Shown here: in pieces, positions 63,301-63,831 of the stretch
Numbering within the stretch: the stretch's first letter is position 1
Layout of the letters: every line of letters begins with the position of its first letter
Assembly: GCA_959347315.1 (NCBI GenBank)
Contig: OY365806.1
Span: forward strand, 39,436,903-39,500,902
Reading direction: 5' to 3'
Length of the DNA: 64,000 nt
DNA from: Bimastos eiseni
Taxonomy: Eukaryota > Annelida > Clitellata > Crassiclitellata > Lumbricidae
Made by a program: the position numbers and the translations under genes
The notes under the pieces: model-generated
What the model was told of the DNA's origin: nothing
Databases searched by the model: none
Seen by the model: the letters and a program-made list of their open reading frames with translations, nothing else

Positions 63301-63831
63301 GGATGTAGGGTCATGACTTATAAGTCTAAGCAAGTTATGAAAATATGTATGTATGTATATCATTTTATAAATAGCATTGAGATAGTTGGTATGGGACGTA
63401 GTGAAGTCAAAGTCTATACGTATATTTGAAACAGAATCAGCCAGTGTCAACAGCAGGTGAGTCTCTCAGTGAAGAATGTTTGTGGCATGATGCTCGTATT
63501 GTTTGTTTAATGAAGTTGTTACCTGTCTAAGGTTTTCAGAAGTGGTGCATTTCAAATGCTCTTGCATATCTGTGTCTTCTTAGATGTCGCATCGCTCACG
63601 GCATAATTCTGGCGCCAGCACAAAGAGCAAACGATCAGACAGCATCGAAAGTGCACAGAAATTTACCAGCTGTACATCACTTGAGGGTTTGAACTGGCAG
63701 CCAAGCAGCTGCCTCTGGTATTTGAACCTATGCCAAAGCTTCCTTAACCAGTACACACAGTACCTGATGACGATGAGTTTCACCGTCATCAACTATCAAC
63801 CTTCGACGATTTCCTCTGATCCAGATCGAAG
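3887..63831 (+). CDS. SZT2: SZT2, KICSTOR complex scaffold subunit (43 exons, partial at both ends)
   Basis: SZT2 is the large scaffold of KICSTOR (with KPTN, ITFG2 and KICS2). KICSTOR recruits the GATOR1 GAP to lysosomes so that mTORC1 is switched off when amino acids or glucose fall. I recognised it from blocks matching human SZT2 in the right order, such as [16 protein letters not shown] in exon 3, [13 protein letters not shown] in exon 8, [11 protein letters not shown] in exon 21, [11 protein letters not shown] in exon 27, [11 protein letters not shown] in exon 39 and [12 protein letters not shown] in exon 42. Joining 3887-4063, 4586-4651, 6576-6779, 7901-8018 and the 39 exons listed below keeps one open frame of about 2,831 codons. 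The human protein is about 3,400 residues, so the N-terminal and C-terminal parts are missing. The middle is low-complexity and acidic (exon 22). Introns range from about 180 bp to 10.5 kb and hold all the mobile elements. Splice-site choice is by eye, without transcript data. Confidence 0.95.
4586..4651 (+). CDS. SZT2: SZT2 exon 2
   Basis: It lies between TTTTCAG and GTAAGA. It reads [16 protein letters not shown], matching human FAAYWKPVLSMDANSW. The phase joins exons 1 and 3 exactly. Confidence 0.92.
5076..5828. mobile_element. Nonautonomous hAT-type element, family 1, copy A
   Basis: The element starts TAGAGCTGTATCGAT and ends ATATCGACACAGCTCTA, giving terminal inverted repeats of about 15 bp. 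It is flanked by ATCTTATT (5068-5075) and ATCGTATT (5829-5836), an 8-bp target duplication with one difference, as hAT transposases make. The subterminal parts are rich in CGATTA and ATCGG motifs. There is no transposase frame. It is homologous to 24746-25473 and, in reverse, 36675-37422. Confidence 0.85.
6165..6455 (+). pseudogene. LINE 3' end (CR1/L2-like)
   Basis: The reading [17 protein letters not shown], followed by [10 protein letters not shown] in a shifted frame, is the typical last block of CR1/L2-group polyproteins. It is followed by GCGCTATGTAAATGCTTGAT and an ATTACATTAT tail, typical of their 3' ends. It is heavily 5'-truncated and frameshifted. Confidence 0.65.
6576..6779 (+). 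CDS. SZT2: SZT2 exon 3
   Basis: The reading [20 protein letters not shown] corresponds to human [20 protein letters not shown]. NGRYS (here [10 protein letters not shown]) and [13 protein letters not shown] follow. This is one of the most conserved blocks in the window. The acceptor at GAAAG|GCAC is chosen because it keeps phase; the nearer AG at 6581-6582 does not. The donor is GG|GTATTC. Confidence 0.93.
6902..7550. mobile_element. Foldback-like element with tandem-repeat arms (small)
   Basis: The left arm (about 6915-7005) is a run of TCATTTCGTC(A/G)CAGT units. The right arm (about 7478-7545) is the same type of unit inverted (ACGACGAAATGAATGCGATG). The ends are TGGT...CACC, flanked by GTTGAAGA (6894-6901) and ATTGAAGA (7551-7558), a probable 8-bp target duplication with one difference. 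Inside the left arm, 7012-7140 is a second array of four ~34-bp units containing CTAACCGACCCTCACGATGC. There is no transposase. The small open frames here are by-products of the repeats. Confidence 0.65.
7901..8018 (+). CDS. SZT2: SZT2 exon 4
   Basis: The reading [20 protein letters not shown] matches human [20 protein letters not shown]. The donor is CTG|GTAAGA in phase 0. The acceptor could be at 7900 or 3 bases later (7903); both keep frame and differ by one serine. Confidence 0.92.
8279..8482 (-). mobile_element. Retroelement 3' tail and fragment of LINE reverse transcriptase
   Basis: On the minus strand 8279-8300 reads AATAAACGATTTGATTTGAT, like the short-repeat tails of LINEs and SINEs. 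At 8472-8490 the plus strand is a piece of the LINE seen at 12203-12220 (GATATCACCAATTACAGG, coding TNYRP). It continues at 9885-9945 beyond the foldback element. Confidence 0.45.
8491..9884. mobile_element. Foldback (TU-like) element with tandem-repeat inverted arms
   Basis: The left arm, 8491 to about 8782, holds roughly 18 units of the type GGACAAAATGGTA(C/T). The right arm, about 9705-9884, holds about 12 such units inverted (TACCATTTTGTCC). The element begins GGTTCTAGGACAAAATGG and ends CCATTTTGTCCGGTCACC. It is flanked by a perfect 8-bp duplication ATTACAGG (8483-8490 and 9885-9892). It sits in a LINE relic whose reading resumes after the insertion. About 9061-9660 is an inner array of ~35-bp degenerate units (AATTAGAAGCTGGATTGATG). 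No transposase is encoded; the repetitive frames in the arms are artefacts of the repeat. Confidence 0.85.
9061..9660. repeat. Inner ~35-bp degenerate tandem array of the foldback element
   Basis: About 16-17 diverged units read like GAATCATGTTTAATTAGAAGCTGGATTGATGAAAA split across lines. Key words are AGAAGCTGGA, TTGATGAAAA and GAAT(C/T)ATGCTTAAT. Related units occur in reverse orientation at 58255-58350 and 60620-60750. Confidence 0.75.
9885..9945 (+). pseudogene. LINE reverse-transcriptase fragment, right half of the broken target
   Basis: The sequence GGCCATTGTCAATCCTCC to CACACGTTTATA is nearly identical to 12217-12282, which encodes [22 protein letters not shown] short internal deletion is present. 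Together with 8472-8490 it is the site into which the foldback element inserted. Confidence 0.75.
9946..10883 (-). pseudogene. 3' part of minus-strand CR1/Jockey-like LINE (RT end and tail)
   Basis: Reading leftwards from 10883: LFADDTNVF (the RT catalytic motif, about 10880-10845), then [17 protein letters not shown] (frame 10713-10453), then [21 protein letters not shown] (frame 10338-10003), then an AT-rich 3' end. Frameshifts and stops make it inactive. It continues seamlessly from 13790-17040, from which it is separated by the plus-strand LINE at 10884-13782. Confidence 0.85.
10884..13782 (+). pseudogene. 5'-truncated CR1/Jockey-like LINE inserted into another LINE
   Basis: It carries the C-terminal half of an APE-type endonuclease ([30 protein letters not shown] at 10928-11230). 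A reverse transcriptase follows with [18 protein letters not shown] and [18 protein letters not shown] (11828-12283), [12 protein letters not shown] and [14 protein letters not shown], then [11 protein letters not shown] (12349-12747). The C-terminal block is [17 protein letters not shown] to [21 protein letters not shown] (12898-13563). The 3' end is AATAAAAAGACG plus repeats of TTATG. Several stops and frameshifts (near 11470, 11705, 12290 and 12748) show it is dead. Confidence 0.9.
13783..17060 (-). pseudogene. 5' part of minus-strand CR1/Jockey-like LINE (PHD finger, endonuclease, RT start)
   Basis: From right to left: a Cys/His finger ([13 protein letters not shown] with FWMCPIC, near 17050-16940), the start of an APE endonuclease ([18 protein letters not shown] and VIALSETWL, frame 17035-16406), a microsatellite interruption, the endonuclease end ([11 protein letters not shown] with SDHLLIL, frame 15263-14745), the RT N-terminus ([18 protein letters not shown], 14613-14239), and the palm ([17 protein letters not shown], 14165-13920). 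[20 protein letters not shown] then reads towards 13795. The rest of the RT resumes at 10883. Multiple breaks are present. Confidence 0.87.
15645..16432. repeat. ATAC/ATAT microsatellite inside the LINE
   Basis: About 790 bases of CATA-rich tetranucleotide and TA dinucleotide repeat. The long YIYIY and CMYVC frames on both strands are repeat translations, not genes. It interrupts the LINE endonuclease reading frame. The words ACGGCAAACCCGATTAT and CCCCTTTAG flank it. Confidence 0.9.
17100..18000. repeat. Degenerate ~185-bp tandem array upstream of the LINE
   Basis: About five diverged units share words such as AAGTCATC(A/C)GACTACTAA, AAAACAGCATTACATTTGC and TCACAGCAACAGCATT. These recur near 17270, 17395, 17588 and 17774. 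The array begins where the minus-strand LINE coding part ends, so it may be that element's 5' UTR monomers. It could equally be an unrelated satellite. Confidence 0.6.
18481..18674 (+). CDS. SZT2: SZT2 exon 5
   Basis: It follows TCTTTTATAG and ends ATCAA|GTATGG. After a lysine/serine-rich linker ([19 protein letters not shown]) it reads [16 protein letters not shown], matching human [20 protein letters not shown]. It is phase 0 in and phase 2 out. Confidence 0.92.
19177..19398 (+). CDS. SZT2: SZT2 exon 6
   Basis: It follows TTTCAG and ends CCCA|GTAAAG. It opens YEKVPTDF and contains [18 protein letters not shown], which parallels human SLSRYLYHQRWLWSVPSG. It ends [10 protein letters not shown], against human AQLLSILTE. 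Confidence 0.94.
19850..19928 (+). CDS. SZT2: SZT2 exon 7
   Basis: It follows GTGATTTAG and ends ATGCAG|GTGTGT. It reads [20 protein letters not shown], matching human [20 protein letters not shown]. Confidence 0.94.
20143..20213. repeat. ~70-bp palindromic mini-element, copy 2
   Basis: It contains the core ATTGGTTTCCATGTCACTTT followed by AGTACATG, between TCCTTAATGAC and ATAAAAGGGTTAA. It is in the same orientation as the copy at 3058. Confidence 0.6.
20549..20664 (+). CDS. SZT2: SZT2 exon 8
   Basis: It follows TTTTTCTGCAG and ends CCAG|GTGAGT. It reads [19 protein letters not shown], almost identical to human HTCVVQYILFPPHSTSTKD. Confidence 0.95.
20846..21656 (+). mobile_element. Mariner-like element, deletion derivative with transposase N-terminus
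   Basis: The terminal inverted repeats (20846-20905 and 21601-21656) share GATTTTTGAT, TCAAA, AACATTTTATGCAGCAAAAG, and are flanked by TA. Between them, from about 21088, the plus strand reads in pieces as a mariner-family transposase start: [29 protein letters not shown] and [20 protein letters not shown] (about 21410-21460). The catalytic half is missing and there are frameshifts, so it is a nonfunctional relic. Confidence 0.8.
21720..21897 (+). CDS. SZT2: SZT2 exon 9
   Basis: It follows TTTCTTTCCAG and ends TCA|GTATGT. It contains the acidic [14 protein letters not shown] and then [14 protein letters not shown], parallel to human LNLVTEVWVEPQYG. Confidence 0.94.
21898..22650. other. Intron 9; no recognised element
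   Basis: The intron is AT-rich and shows no inverted repeat, tandem array or coding motif that I could recognise. Confidence 0.4.
22651..22751 (+). CDS. SZT2: SZT2 exon 10
   Basis: It follows TTTTCTTGCCCAG and ends CCGG|GTGAGA. It reads [19 protein letters not shown], matching human ACIGSMLSFEYLIQLCQSK. Confidence 0.93.
23265..23437 (+). CDS. SZT2: SZT2 exon 11
   Basis: It follows TTTGTTTCAG. The reading [20 protein letters not shown] parallels human [20 protein letters not shown]. Two GT donors lie 2 bases apart. The second (GAGT|GTAAGA) is the better consensus and the only one that keeps frame with exon 12. Confidence 0.92.
23620..23900 (-). mobile_element. Possible LINE/SINE-like interspersed repeat
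   Basis: The word TATAGCGCCACTTTATTTTA (23625) resembles TATAGCGTCACTTCAAGAAA at 24613. GCGCTATA near the end of the complementary strand is common in LINE 3' ends. I could not identify the family or limits. Confidence 0.3.
24480..24552. repeat. ~70-bp palindromic mini-element, copy 3 (reverse)
   Basis: The ends are TTAACCCATTTAATGAC and GTTCGTTAATGGGTTAA. In reverse complement the core reads ATTGGTTTCCCAACATCTCA followed by GTACATG. Confidence 0.7.
24746..25473. mobile_element. Nonautonomous hAT-type element, family 1, copy B
   Basis: It starts TACAGCTGTACCGATTAATC and ends GATATCGGTACAGCTCTA. It is flanked by a perfect 8-bp duplication CTCATTAG (24738-24745 and 25474-25481). It is homologous throughout to 5076-5828, including AAAGCAAAATGACGACA. 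There is no transposase. It lies just 57 bp upstream of exon 12. Confidence 0.93.
25531..26012 (+). CDS. SZT2: SZT2 exon 12
   Basis: This is a 482-bp exon after GTTTCAG, ending CAGAAG|GTAACT. It contains [20 protein letters not shown] (human LGQELSDREIPLTPVD) and then [20 protein letters not shown] (human [20 protein letters not shown]). An alternative acceptor 3 bases downstream would drop one codon. Confidence 0.95.
26619..26846 (+). CDS. SZT2: SZT2 exon 13
   Basis: It follows TTATTTTTGGAG and ends TTCGAG|GTAGCG. It reads [17 protein letters not shown] and [11 protein letters not shown], matching human CPVYIYSCSLEALREQM and PRDLIFRTQF. Confidence 0.92.
26847..27228. other. Start of intron 13; no recognised element
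   Basis: Nothing recognisable precedes the satellite array that begins near 27229. Confidence 0.4.
27229..28868. repeat. 34-bp satellite array (~48 units) with higher-order structure
   Basis: The unit carries CTATGATTATTGGTCAGGAT followed by CCAATGGACTGTG, 34 bp in all, repeated for about 1.64 kb with few length changes. Variant units (TTATCGGTCACGATCC, GATTTTTGGTCA, GATTGTGACTATG) recur in the same order at about 28020, 28160, 28500 and 28640, giving a higher-order repeat of about four units. The unit length is not a multiple of three, so the open frames are incidental. Most units hold a BamHI word GGATCC. Confidence 0.95.
28879..30174 (+). mobile_element. hAT (Charlie/ZBED-like) relic with transposase C-terminal fragment
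   Basis: The ends are CAGGGGTTCCCAAGG and CTTTGGGGACTCTG, the classic hAT terminal form. The flanks GTCTGCGT (28871-28878) and GTCTACAT (30175-30182) match except for two G-to-A changes. The plus strand at 29353-29598 reads [20 protein letters not shown] and [17 protein letters not shown], the region before the dimerisation domain in ZBED5/FAM200-like hAT transposases. The rest is deleted or decayed. Confidence 0.75.
30541..31102 (-). mobile_element. Nonautonomous hAT-type element, family 2, complete copy
   Basis: It starts TTGGGCATAACCGG and ends GGTTATGCCCTA, and is flanked by a perfect 8-bp duplication GGTGATAC (30533-30540 and 31103-31110). It is the reverse-orientation homologue of 47261-47904 and 342-896. 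There is no transposase; the 104-codon frame at 30763 is within the element. Confidence 0.93.
31251..31503 (+). CDS. SZT2: SZT2 exon 14
   Basis: It follows TTGTTTAG and ends ATTG|GTCAGT. It begins [20 protein letters not shown] and ends [20 protein letters not shown], which corresponds to human HCALLQEHAQRCYVRG. The exon lies in frame +3, out of phase with two short frames that cross it. Confidence 0.88.
31744..31811. repeat. ~70-bp palindromic mini-element, copy 4 (reverse)
   Basis: In reverse complement it reads TAACCCTTAG, a core ATTAGTTTTCCGTGCATTTT followed by AGTACACG, and GTTAAAGCGC. Confidence 0.6.
31966..32188 (+). CDS. SZT2: SZT2 exon 15
   Basis: It follows TTCTGTTAG and ends [29 protein letters not shown] and [11 protein letters not shown] match human FRSLQQAQSVTSQDLLTAV and LLQEIDITPFL. 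Confidence 0.92.
32325..32391. repeat. ~70-bp palindromic mini-element, copy 5
   Basis: It contains TATTGGTTCCCCATGCATTT followed by TAGTACATGTGGTCATTGTT. The termini are more decayed than in other copies. Confidence 0.5.
32864..33044 (+). CDS. SZT2: SZT2 exon 16
   Basis: It follows TGAAATCAG and ends TGGG|GTAAAT. It contains [20 protein letters not shown] and [11 protein letters not shown], matching human [20 protein letters not shown] and PHYFFYCPPSS. Confidence 0.94.
33340..33400 (+). CDS. SZT2: SZT2 exon 17
   Basis: This is a 61-bp exon after CTGAAACAG, ending CTTG|GTATGT, with a short acidic reading [20 protein letters not shown]. It is supported mainly by phase (0 in, 1 out) joining exons 16 and 18. 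Confidence 0.8.
33636..34771 (+). mobile_element. Nonautonomous Helitron
   Basis: It begins TCTATATAAATAAAGAGAGA after an A and ends CTAG before a T, so it is inserted in an A-T dinucleotide as Helitrons are. A perfect terminal hairpin ACCCGG-GCAATG-CCGGGT (34743-34760) lies 11 bases before the end. There is no terminal inverted repeat and no Rep/helicase frame. Three internal copies of a module with TTCACT(C/T)(G/A)AAA and CTTTC(A/G)CCGTTG lie near 33710, 34010 and 34630. About 34080-34560 is nearly all A and G. Confidence 0.88.
34080..34560 (+). repeat. Polypurine tract inside the Helitron
   Basis: About 480 bases are strongly A/G-biased (AGGAGGAAGGGGAGGAGGAA type) on the plus strand. The proline/serine/leucine-rich minus-strand frames are a by-product. 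Confidence 0.85.
35108..35374 (+). CDS. SZT2: SZT2 exon 18
   Basis: It follows CTTTTAAAG and ends CTCA|GTAAGT. A serine-rich acidic stretch precedes [15 protein letters not shown] and VQSLPMCLS, matching human LPPLFLHLTCSVRL and VCSLPTCLG. Confidence 0.95.
35703..35900 (+). mobile_element. tRNA-derived SINE-like repeat
   Basis: A decayed tRNA head carries an A-box-like TAGTCTAATGG (35711-35721) and a B-box-like TGATTCAAATC (35753-35763). An AT-rich body follows. Stem pairing is too poor for a working tRNA. Confidence 0.5.
36032..36269 (+). CDS. SZT2: SZT2 exon 19
   Basis: It follows [24 protein letters not shown] corresponds to human RDLSVTLDVFMLTLPL, and a serine-rich acidic linker follows. 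The donor CTCAT|GTTAGT is the one that keeps phase with exon 20. Confidence 0.9.
36675..37422. mobile_element. Nonautonomous hAT-type element, family 1, copy C (reverse)
   Basis: It starts TAGAGCTGTACCGATATC and ends GTATCGGTACATCTCTA. It is flanked by a perfect 8-bp duplication GTTTTTAC (36667-36674 and 37423-37430). It is the reverse-orientation homologue of copies A and B. Confidence 0.93.
37797..37854 (+). CDS. SZT2: SZT2 exon 20
   Basis: This 58-bp exon after TTCTTTGCAG ends GAA|GTAAGT. It reads [19 protein letters not shown], which lines up with human TPHRLAIETTMNE just before the conserved WLLEDE of exon 21. It is too short to show as an open frame. Confidence 0.87.
38298..38492 (+). 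CDS. SZT2: SZT2 exon 21
   Basis: It follows CTTTTTTAG and ends [23 protein letters not shown] and [16 protein letters not shown] match human IRWLLEDEMVGALR and LSFVFGPERSLTQFKE. Confidence 0.95.
38493..39260. other. Intron 21, left part; no recognised element
   Basis: The stretch is AT-rich intronic sequence with no recognised repeat until the tetranucleotide tract. Confidence 0.4.
39268..39430. repeat. (GGTT)n/(GGCT)n microsatellite
   Basis: About 160 bases of TTGG tetranucleotide with an internal block of nine GGCT units. It ends 37 bases before the exon 22 acceptor. The open frame running from it into exon 22 ([10 protein letters not shown]) is not coding, because the acceptor at 39467 separates them. 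Confidence 0.95.
39468..40674 (+). CDS. SZT2: SZT2 exon 22 (1,207-bp, low-complexity exon)
   Basis: This is the largest exon, after TTTGTTTAAG, ending GCAG|GTAGGA. It starts [20 protein letters not shown], matching the human FKEEFRRLHLPGHVLLEDP to FFFV region. Then comes a long acidic, serine-rich, probably disordered segment ([41 protein letters not shown]), then a basic stretch around [20 protein letters not shown]. The human protein is also disordered here but shorter. The middle is not conserved, so its function is unknown. Confidence 0.95.
41169..41519. mobile_element. hAT/MER5-like MITE
   Basis: The ends TTGTTTCCCAAACTTTTT and ATAGTTTGGGAAACAC are inverted repeats. The interior contains GGGACCCACTTCGG and GCCACGACCCACTTTTTGAT, typical of hAT miniature elements. 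No clear target duplication remains. Confidence 0.65.
42066..42219 (+). CDS. SZT2: SZT2 exon 23
   Basis: It follows TTTTTACAG and ends GCCAG|GTATCT. It reads [12 protein letters not shown] (human YDGGSSGSDSEG) and [20 protein letters not shown] (human [20 protein letters not shown]). Confidence 0.96.
42334..42746. mobile_element. Tc1/mariner-pogo-like MITE
   Basis: The left end TACTCACGTTTAAGTCGA and the right end TCGACTTATACGCGAGGATG are inverted. TA dinucleotides flank both ends (42332-42333 and 42747-42748). The motif CTCGCGTATAAGTCGA is typical of pogo/Tigger-related miniature elements. Only short spurious frames are present. Confidence 0.7.
42820..42913 (+). CDS. SZT2: SZT2 exon 24
   Basis: It follows TTTCTCATTCAG and ends [32 protein letters not shown], then VNQ, matches human ECRLLLEVVRALVNRVNQ. 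Confidence 0.92.
42914..43893. other. Intron 24; contains a 32-bp tandem duplication
   Basis: TTGGCTGCTGTTTAGGTATG occurs twice in tandem near 43258-43320. Nothing else is recognised. Confidence 0.5.
43894..44032 (+). CDS. SZT2: SZT2 exon 25
   Basis: It follows TTTCTGTTGCAG and ends [30 protein letters not shown] parallels human [29 protein letters not shown] parallels EEDLWRSE. Confidence 0.93.
44448..44606 (+). CDS. SZT2: SZT2 exon 26
   Basis: It follows AACTCTTCCAG and ends [30 protein letters not shown] then RLKLAPQ matches human LPPGYLGSCLEVVPQFFAQHPRL in outline. Confidence 0.92.
45145..45247 (+). CDS. SZT2: SZT2 exon 27
   Basis: It follows [30 protein letters not shown] and NVFYMR match human VLSRFSVRNRKNMFVYQE and VFYLR. 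The donor is ATGCG|GTTGGT, chosen to keep phase with exon 28. The frame reads on with VDQFC, so a later donor is not excluded. Confidence 0.9.
45730..45850. repeat. CGATTA-rich palindromic repeat
   Basis: The tract has repeated ATCGATTA/TAATCGAT words and ends GCCCAAGCCTA. It resembles the subterminal part of hAT miniature elements, but clean ends and target duplication are not visible. Confidence 0.4.
45897..45976 (+). CDS. SZT2: SZT2 exon 28
   Basis: This 80-bp exon after GATTACAG ends CAG|GTTACT. It reads [20 protein letters not shown]. Conservation is weak, and support is phase continuity between exons 27 and 29. Confidence 0.75.
46290..46627. mobile_element. hAT-like MITE
   Basis: The left end AAAAGGTTCCCAAACTG and the right end CAATTGGAAACCTCTG are imperfect inverted repeats. 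The flanks ATTTAGAT (46282-46289) and CTTTAGAT (46628-46635) are a likely 8-bp duplication with one change. Confidence 0.6.
47261..47904 (+). mobile_element. Nonautonomous hAT-type element, family 2, full-length copy
   Basis: It starts TAGGGCATAACCGAGTA and ends TTTCCGGTTATGCCCTA. The flanks GTTTGGTT (47253-47260) and GTTTTGTT (47905-47912) differ at one base. It has GAGGCGAA words near the right end and no transposase. It is the reference copy for 342-896 and 30541-31102. Confidence 0.9.
48118..48234 (+). CDS. SZT2: SZT2 exon 29
   Basis: It ends CTGTCG|GTAATA and reads [15 protein letters not shown], like the human VHGVG segment. Four AGs lie within 40 bases. The acceptor AATGTCAG at 48117 is the one giving the required two-base phase. 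Confidence 0.82.
48677..48801 (+). CDS. SZT2: SZT2 exon 30
   Basis: It follows TTCCGACAG and ends TTCAG|GTAACT. It reads [20 protein letters not shown], matching the human LVRVLQKRLDEATLDVITV block. Confidence 0.94.
48985..49720 (+). pseudogene. LINE reverse-transcriptase C-terminal relic (CR1/L2-like)
   Basis: A 207-codon frame from 49045 reads [55 protein letters not shown] and [17 protein letters not shown]. These are the conserved C-terminal blocks of CR1/L2-group LINEs. It ends in an AATACAATACAATGTAAT tail. The endonuclease and RT core are missing. Confidence 0.88.
50030..50420 (+). pseudogene. LINE reverse-transcriptase N-terminal relic
   Basis: In two frames it reads [20 protein letters not shown] and [20 protein letters not shown], then LQSDFRRA, matching the RT region xDPIPTxLLK to NYRPISLLxFISKVLE to QSGFR. 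It is frameshifted and short. Confidence 0.75.
50750..50999 (+). CDS. SZT2: SZT2 exon 31
   Basis: It follows TTTTGCTGCAG and ends AAAAG|GTGATT. It reads [20 protein letters not shown] and [14 protein letters not shown]. Phase 0 in and phase 1 out join both neighbours. Confidence 0.92.
51280..51453 (+). CDS. SZT2: SZT2 exon 32
   Basis: It follows TTCTTGGCCTAG and ends TCCAG|GTAGCA. It reads [20 protein letters not shown]. Phase is continuous, and it is placed by context between the conserved exons 31 and 33. Confidence 0.87.
52026..52253 (+). CDS. SZT2: SZT2 exon 33
   Basis: It follows AATCTTTCAG and ends [31 protein letters not shown] and [18 protein letters not shown] resemble the human IWExG to ALMELRLL helix pair. 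Confidence 0.9.
52254..52770. other. Intron 33, left part; short (ATTG)n run
   Basis: TTGATTGATTGATTG occurs near 52655-52670, following AGTCAATAAAAACGATAT, which looks like a LINE or SINE tail. The tail lies at the end of an unidentified ~250-bp repeat. Confidence 0.4.
52771..53060 (+). pseudogene. LINE C-terminal end and 3' UTR fragment
   Basis: Broken frames around 52800-52930 resemble the last RT block, an LPSSV segment followed by a ...TYLF-type end. Then come TTTATTTTATT and GCTCAGAAGTGCACACGCCTC. The phrase GCTCAGAAGTGCACATGTCT recurs at 55119-55140, so it is a shared 3' end. Confidence 0.45.
53060..53240 (-). mobile_element. tRNA-derived SINE
   Basis: On the minus strand a tRNA-like head carries A-box TGGTCGGTTAGAGC (about 53220-53207) and B-box GGGTTCAACCC (about 53168-53158). 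A body containing GGGACCTTGAGCAAGTCCTT follows. This is a SINE head, not a functional tRNA, since the arms outside the boxes do not pair well. Confidence 0.65.
53513..53673 (+). CDS. SZT2: SZT2 exon 34
   Basis: It follows CATATTTTTAG and ends ATTGAG|GTACTG. It reads [20 protein letters not shown] and [13 protein letters not shown]. It is placed by phase, and conservation is moderate. Confidence 0.85.
54035..54218 (+). CDS. SZT2: SZT2 exon 35
   Basis: It follows GTTCTTTAG and ends CTTG|GTTAGT. It reads [19 protein letters not shown] and [16 protein letters not shown]. Phase is continuous. Confidence 0.9.
54547..54764 (+). CDS. SZT2: SZT2 exon 36 (two possible donors)
   Basis: It follows TTCATCACCAG. 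It reads [20 protein letters not shown] and [14 protein letters not shown]. Two identical GTGAGT donors, after 54746 and after 54764, are 18 bases apart and both keep frame, adding or removing six residues (VSLKEF). Confidence 0.88.
55110..55200 (+). mobile_element. LINE 3'-end fragment
   Basis: AGCTCAGAAGTGCACATGTC and ATATCGCAATAAAAGCAGTA resemble 53040-53060 and end like LINE tails. It is short and without coding sequence. Confidence 0.4.
55308..55488 (+). CDS. SZT2: SZT2 exon 37
   Basis: It follows GTGTTCACAG and ends CAAAG|GTAGAT. It reads [20 protein letters not shown], like the human LLIGRN to QW segment. Confidence 0.93.
55500..56096 (-). pseudogene. RTE-like LINE reverse-transcriptase fragment
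   Basis: The minus-strand frame 56096-55851 reads [20 protein letters not shown] and [20 protein letters not shown], the post-FADD segment of RTE/BovB-like LINEs. Decayed coding continues to about 55500 with [19 protein letters not shown] pieces. Confidence 0.85.
56530..56606 (-). mobile_element. tRNA-like SINE head or tRNA pseudogene
   Basis: On the minus strand CCTCAGTGGTAGAGC looks like an A box and AGATCAATTCC like a B box, about 35 bases apart. CTGTTGATCAACAG lies between them, as an anticodon arm would. The acceptor stem does not pair convincingly. Confidence 0.4.
56798..56964 (+). CDS. SZT2: SZT2 exon 38
   Basis: It follows TCTTCTTGTAG and ends AAACAG|GTATGT. A serine-rich segment is followed by [15 protein letters not shown], matching human RRHFLLVLISNQ before LTLYTYNW. 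Confidence 0.92.
56965..57608. other. Intron 38 with CT-rich microsatellite
   Basis: A (CTTT)n tract occupies about 57264-57326. Nothing else is recognised. Confidence 0.6.
57609..57782 (+). CDS. SZT2: SZT2 exon 39
   Basis: It follows [29 protein letters not shown] and [20 protein letters not shown] match human LTLYTYNWSPDLGASLGRAL and [20 protein letters not shown]. The donor ATG|GTCTGT is a weak consensus but keeps phase with exon 40. Confidence 0.95.
58157..60959. mobile_element. Foldback-type element with inner ~35-bp array, split by a LINE (limits approximate)
   Basis: The left side has GGTTCTAG (as at 8491) and GCGGACAATTCGGCACAGAC. The right side (about 60855-60940) has at least six inverted units of the type CTGAATTGTCCTG. 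Inner units of the type TCATCAATCCAACTTCTATT occur at 58255-58350 and 60620-60750, and are reverse complements of the inner units at 9061-9660. The LINE at 58380-60130 lies between them. No target duplication could be fixed. Confidence 0.55.
58380..60130 (-). pseudogene. RTE-like LINE, reverse-transcriptase part
   Basis: The frame 59018-58587 reads [54 protein letters not shown] and [12 protein letters not shown]. The frame 59353-59171 reads [13 protein letters not shown] and [12 protein letters not shown]. Upstream, about 59880-59400, broken frames cover the start of the RT. This order is that of RTE-related LINEs. Frameshifts and stops make it dead. The stretch 60130-60600 may be its 5' continuation but shows no motif I know. 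Confidence 0.87.
61223..61508 (+). CDS. SZT2: SZT2 exon 40
   Basis: It follows GCTGACTGTAG and ends AAAGG|GTAATA in phase 1. [20 protein letters not shown] parallels human [34 protein letters not shown] and [18 protein letters not shown] follow. Confidence 0.94.
61590..61675. repeat. TTAATTAA-type palindromic tract
   Basis: Repeated ATTAATTAATCATTAATCA and its mirror form an almost perfect palindrome in intron 40. Confidence 0.85.
61904..61980 (+). CDS. SZT2: SZT2 exon 41
   Basis: It follows CTTTTTACAG and ends TTTCT|GTGAGT. It reads [20 protein letters not shown], matching human [21 protein letters not shown]. Confidence 0.94.
62164..62342. repeat. (GTTTGTCT)n microsatellite
   Basis: About 175 bases of TTTG(T/C)(C/G)TG repeat. 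The [10 protein letters not shown] frames are repeat translations. Confidence 0.95.
62447..62602 (+). CDS. SZT2: SZT2 exon 42
   Basis: It follows TTAAATTTAG and ends [32 protein letters not shown] matches human LETLKQSSRLVHYCATAML. Confidence 0.95.
62603..63583. other. Intron 42; no recognised element
   Basis: This is an AT-rich intron. A GT-AG-flanked micro-exon near 63440 was considered but not supported. No repeat family is recognised. Confidence 0.4.
63584..63831 (+). CDS. SZT2: SZT2 exon 43 (last in window)
   Basis: It follows GTGTCTTCTTAG. It starts [20 protein letters not shown], a basic serine-rich linker, and ends [20 protein letters not shown], matching human [20 protein letters not shown]. 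The donor GAAG|GTCTGT is weak. The gene continues past 64000. Confidence 0.9.

Noticed and set aside
63430..63460. Micro-exon ending CAG|GTGAGT in intron 42
   Set aside because: Exon 42 joins exon 43 in phase without it and nothing in SZT2 calls for it.
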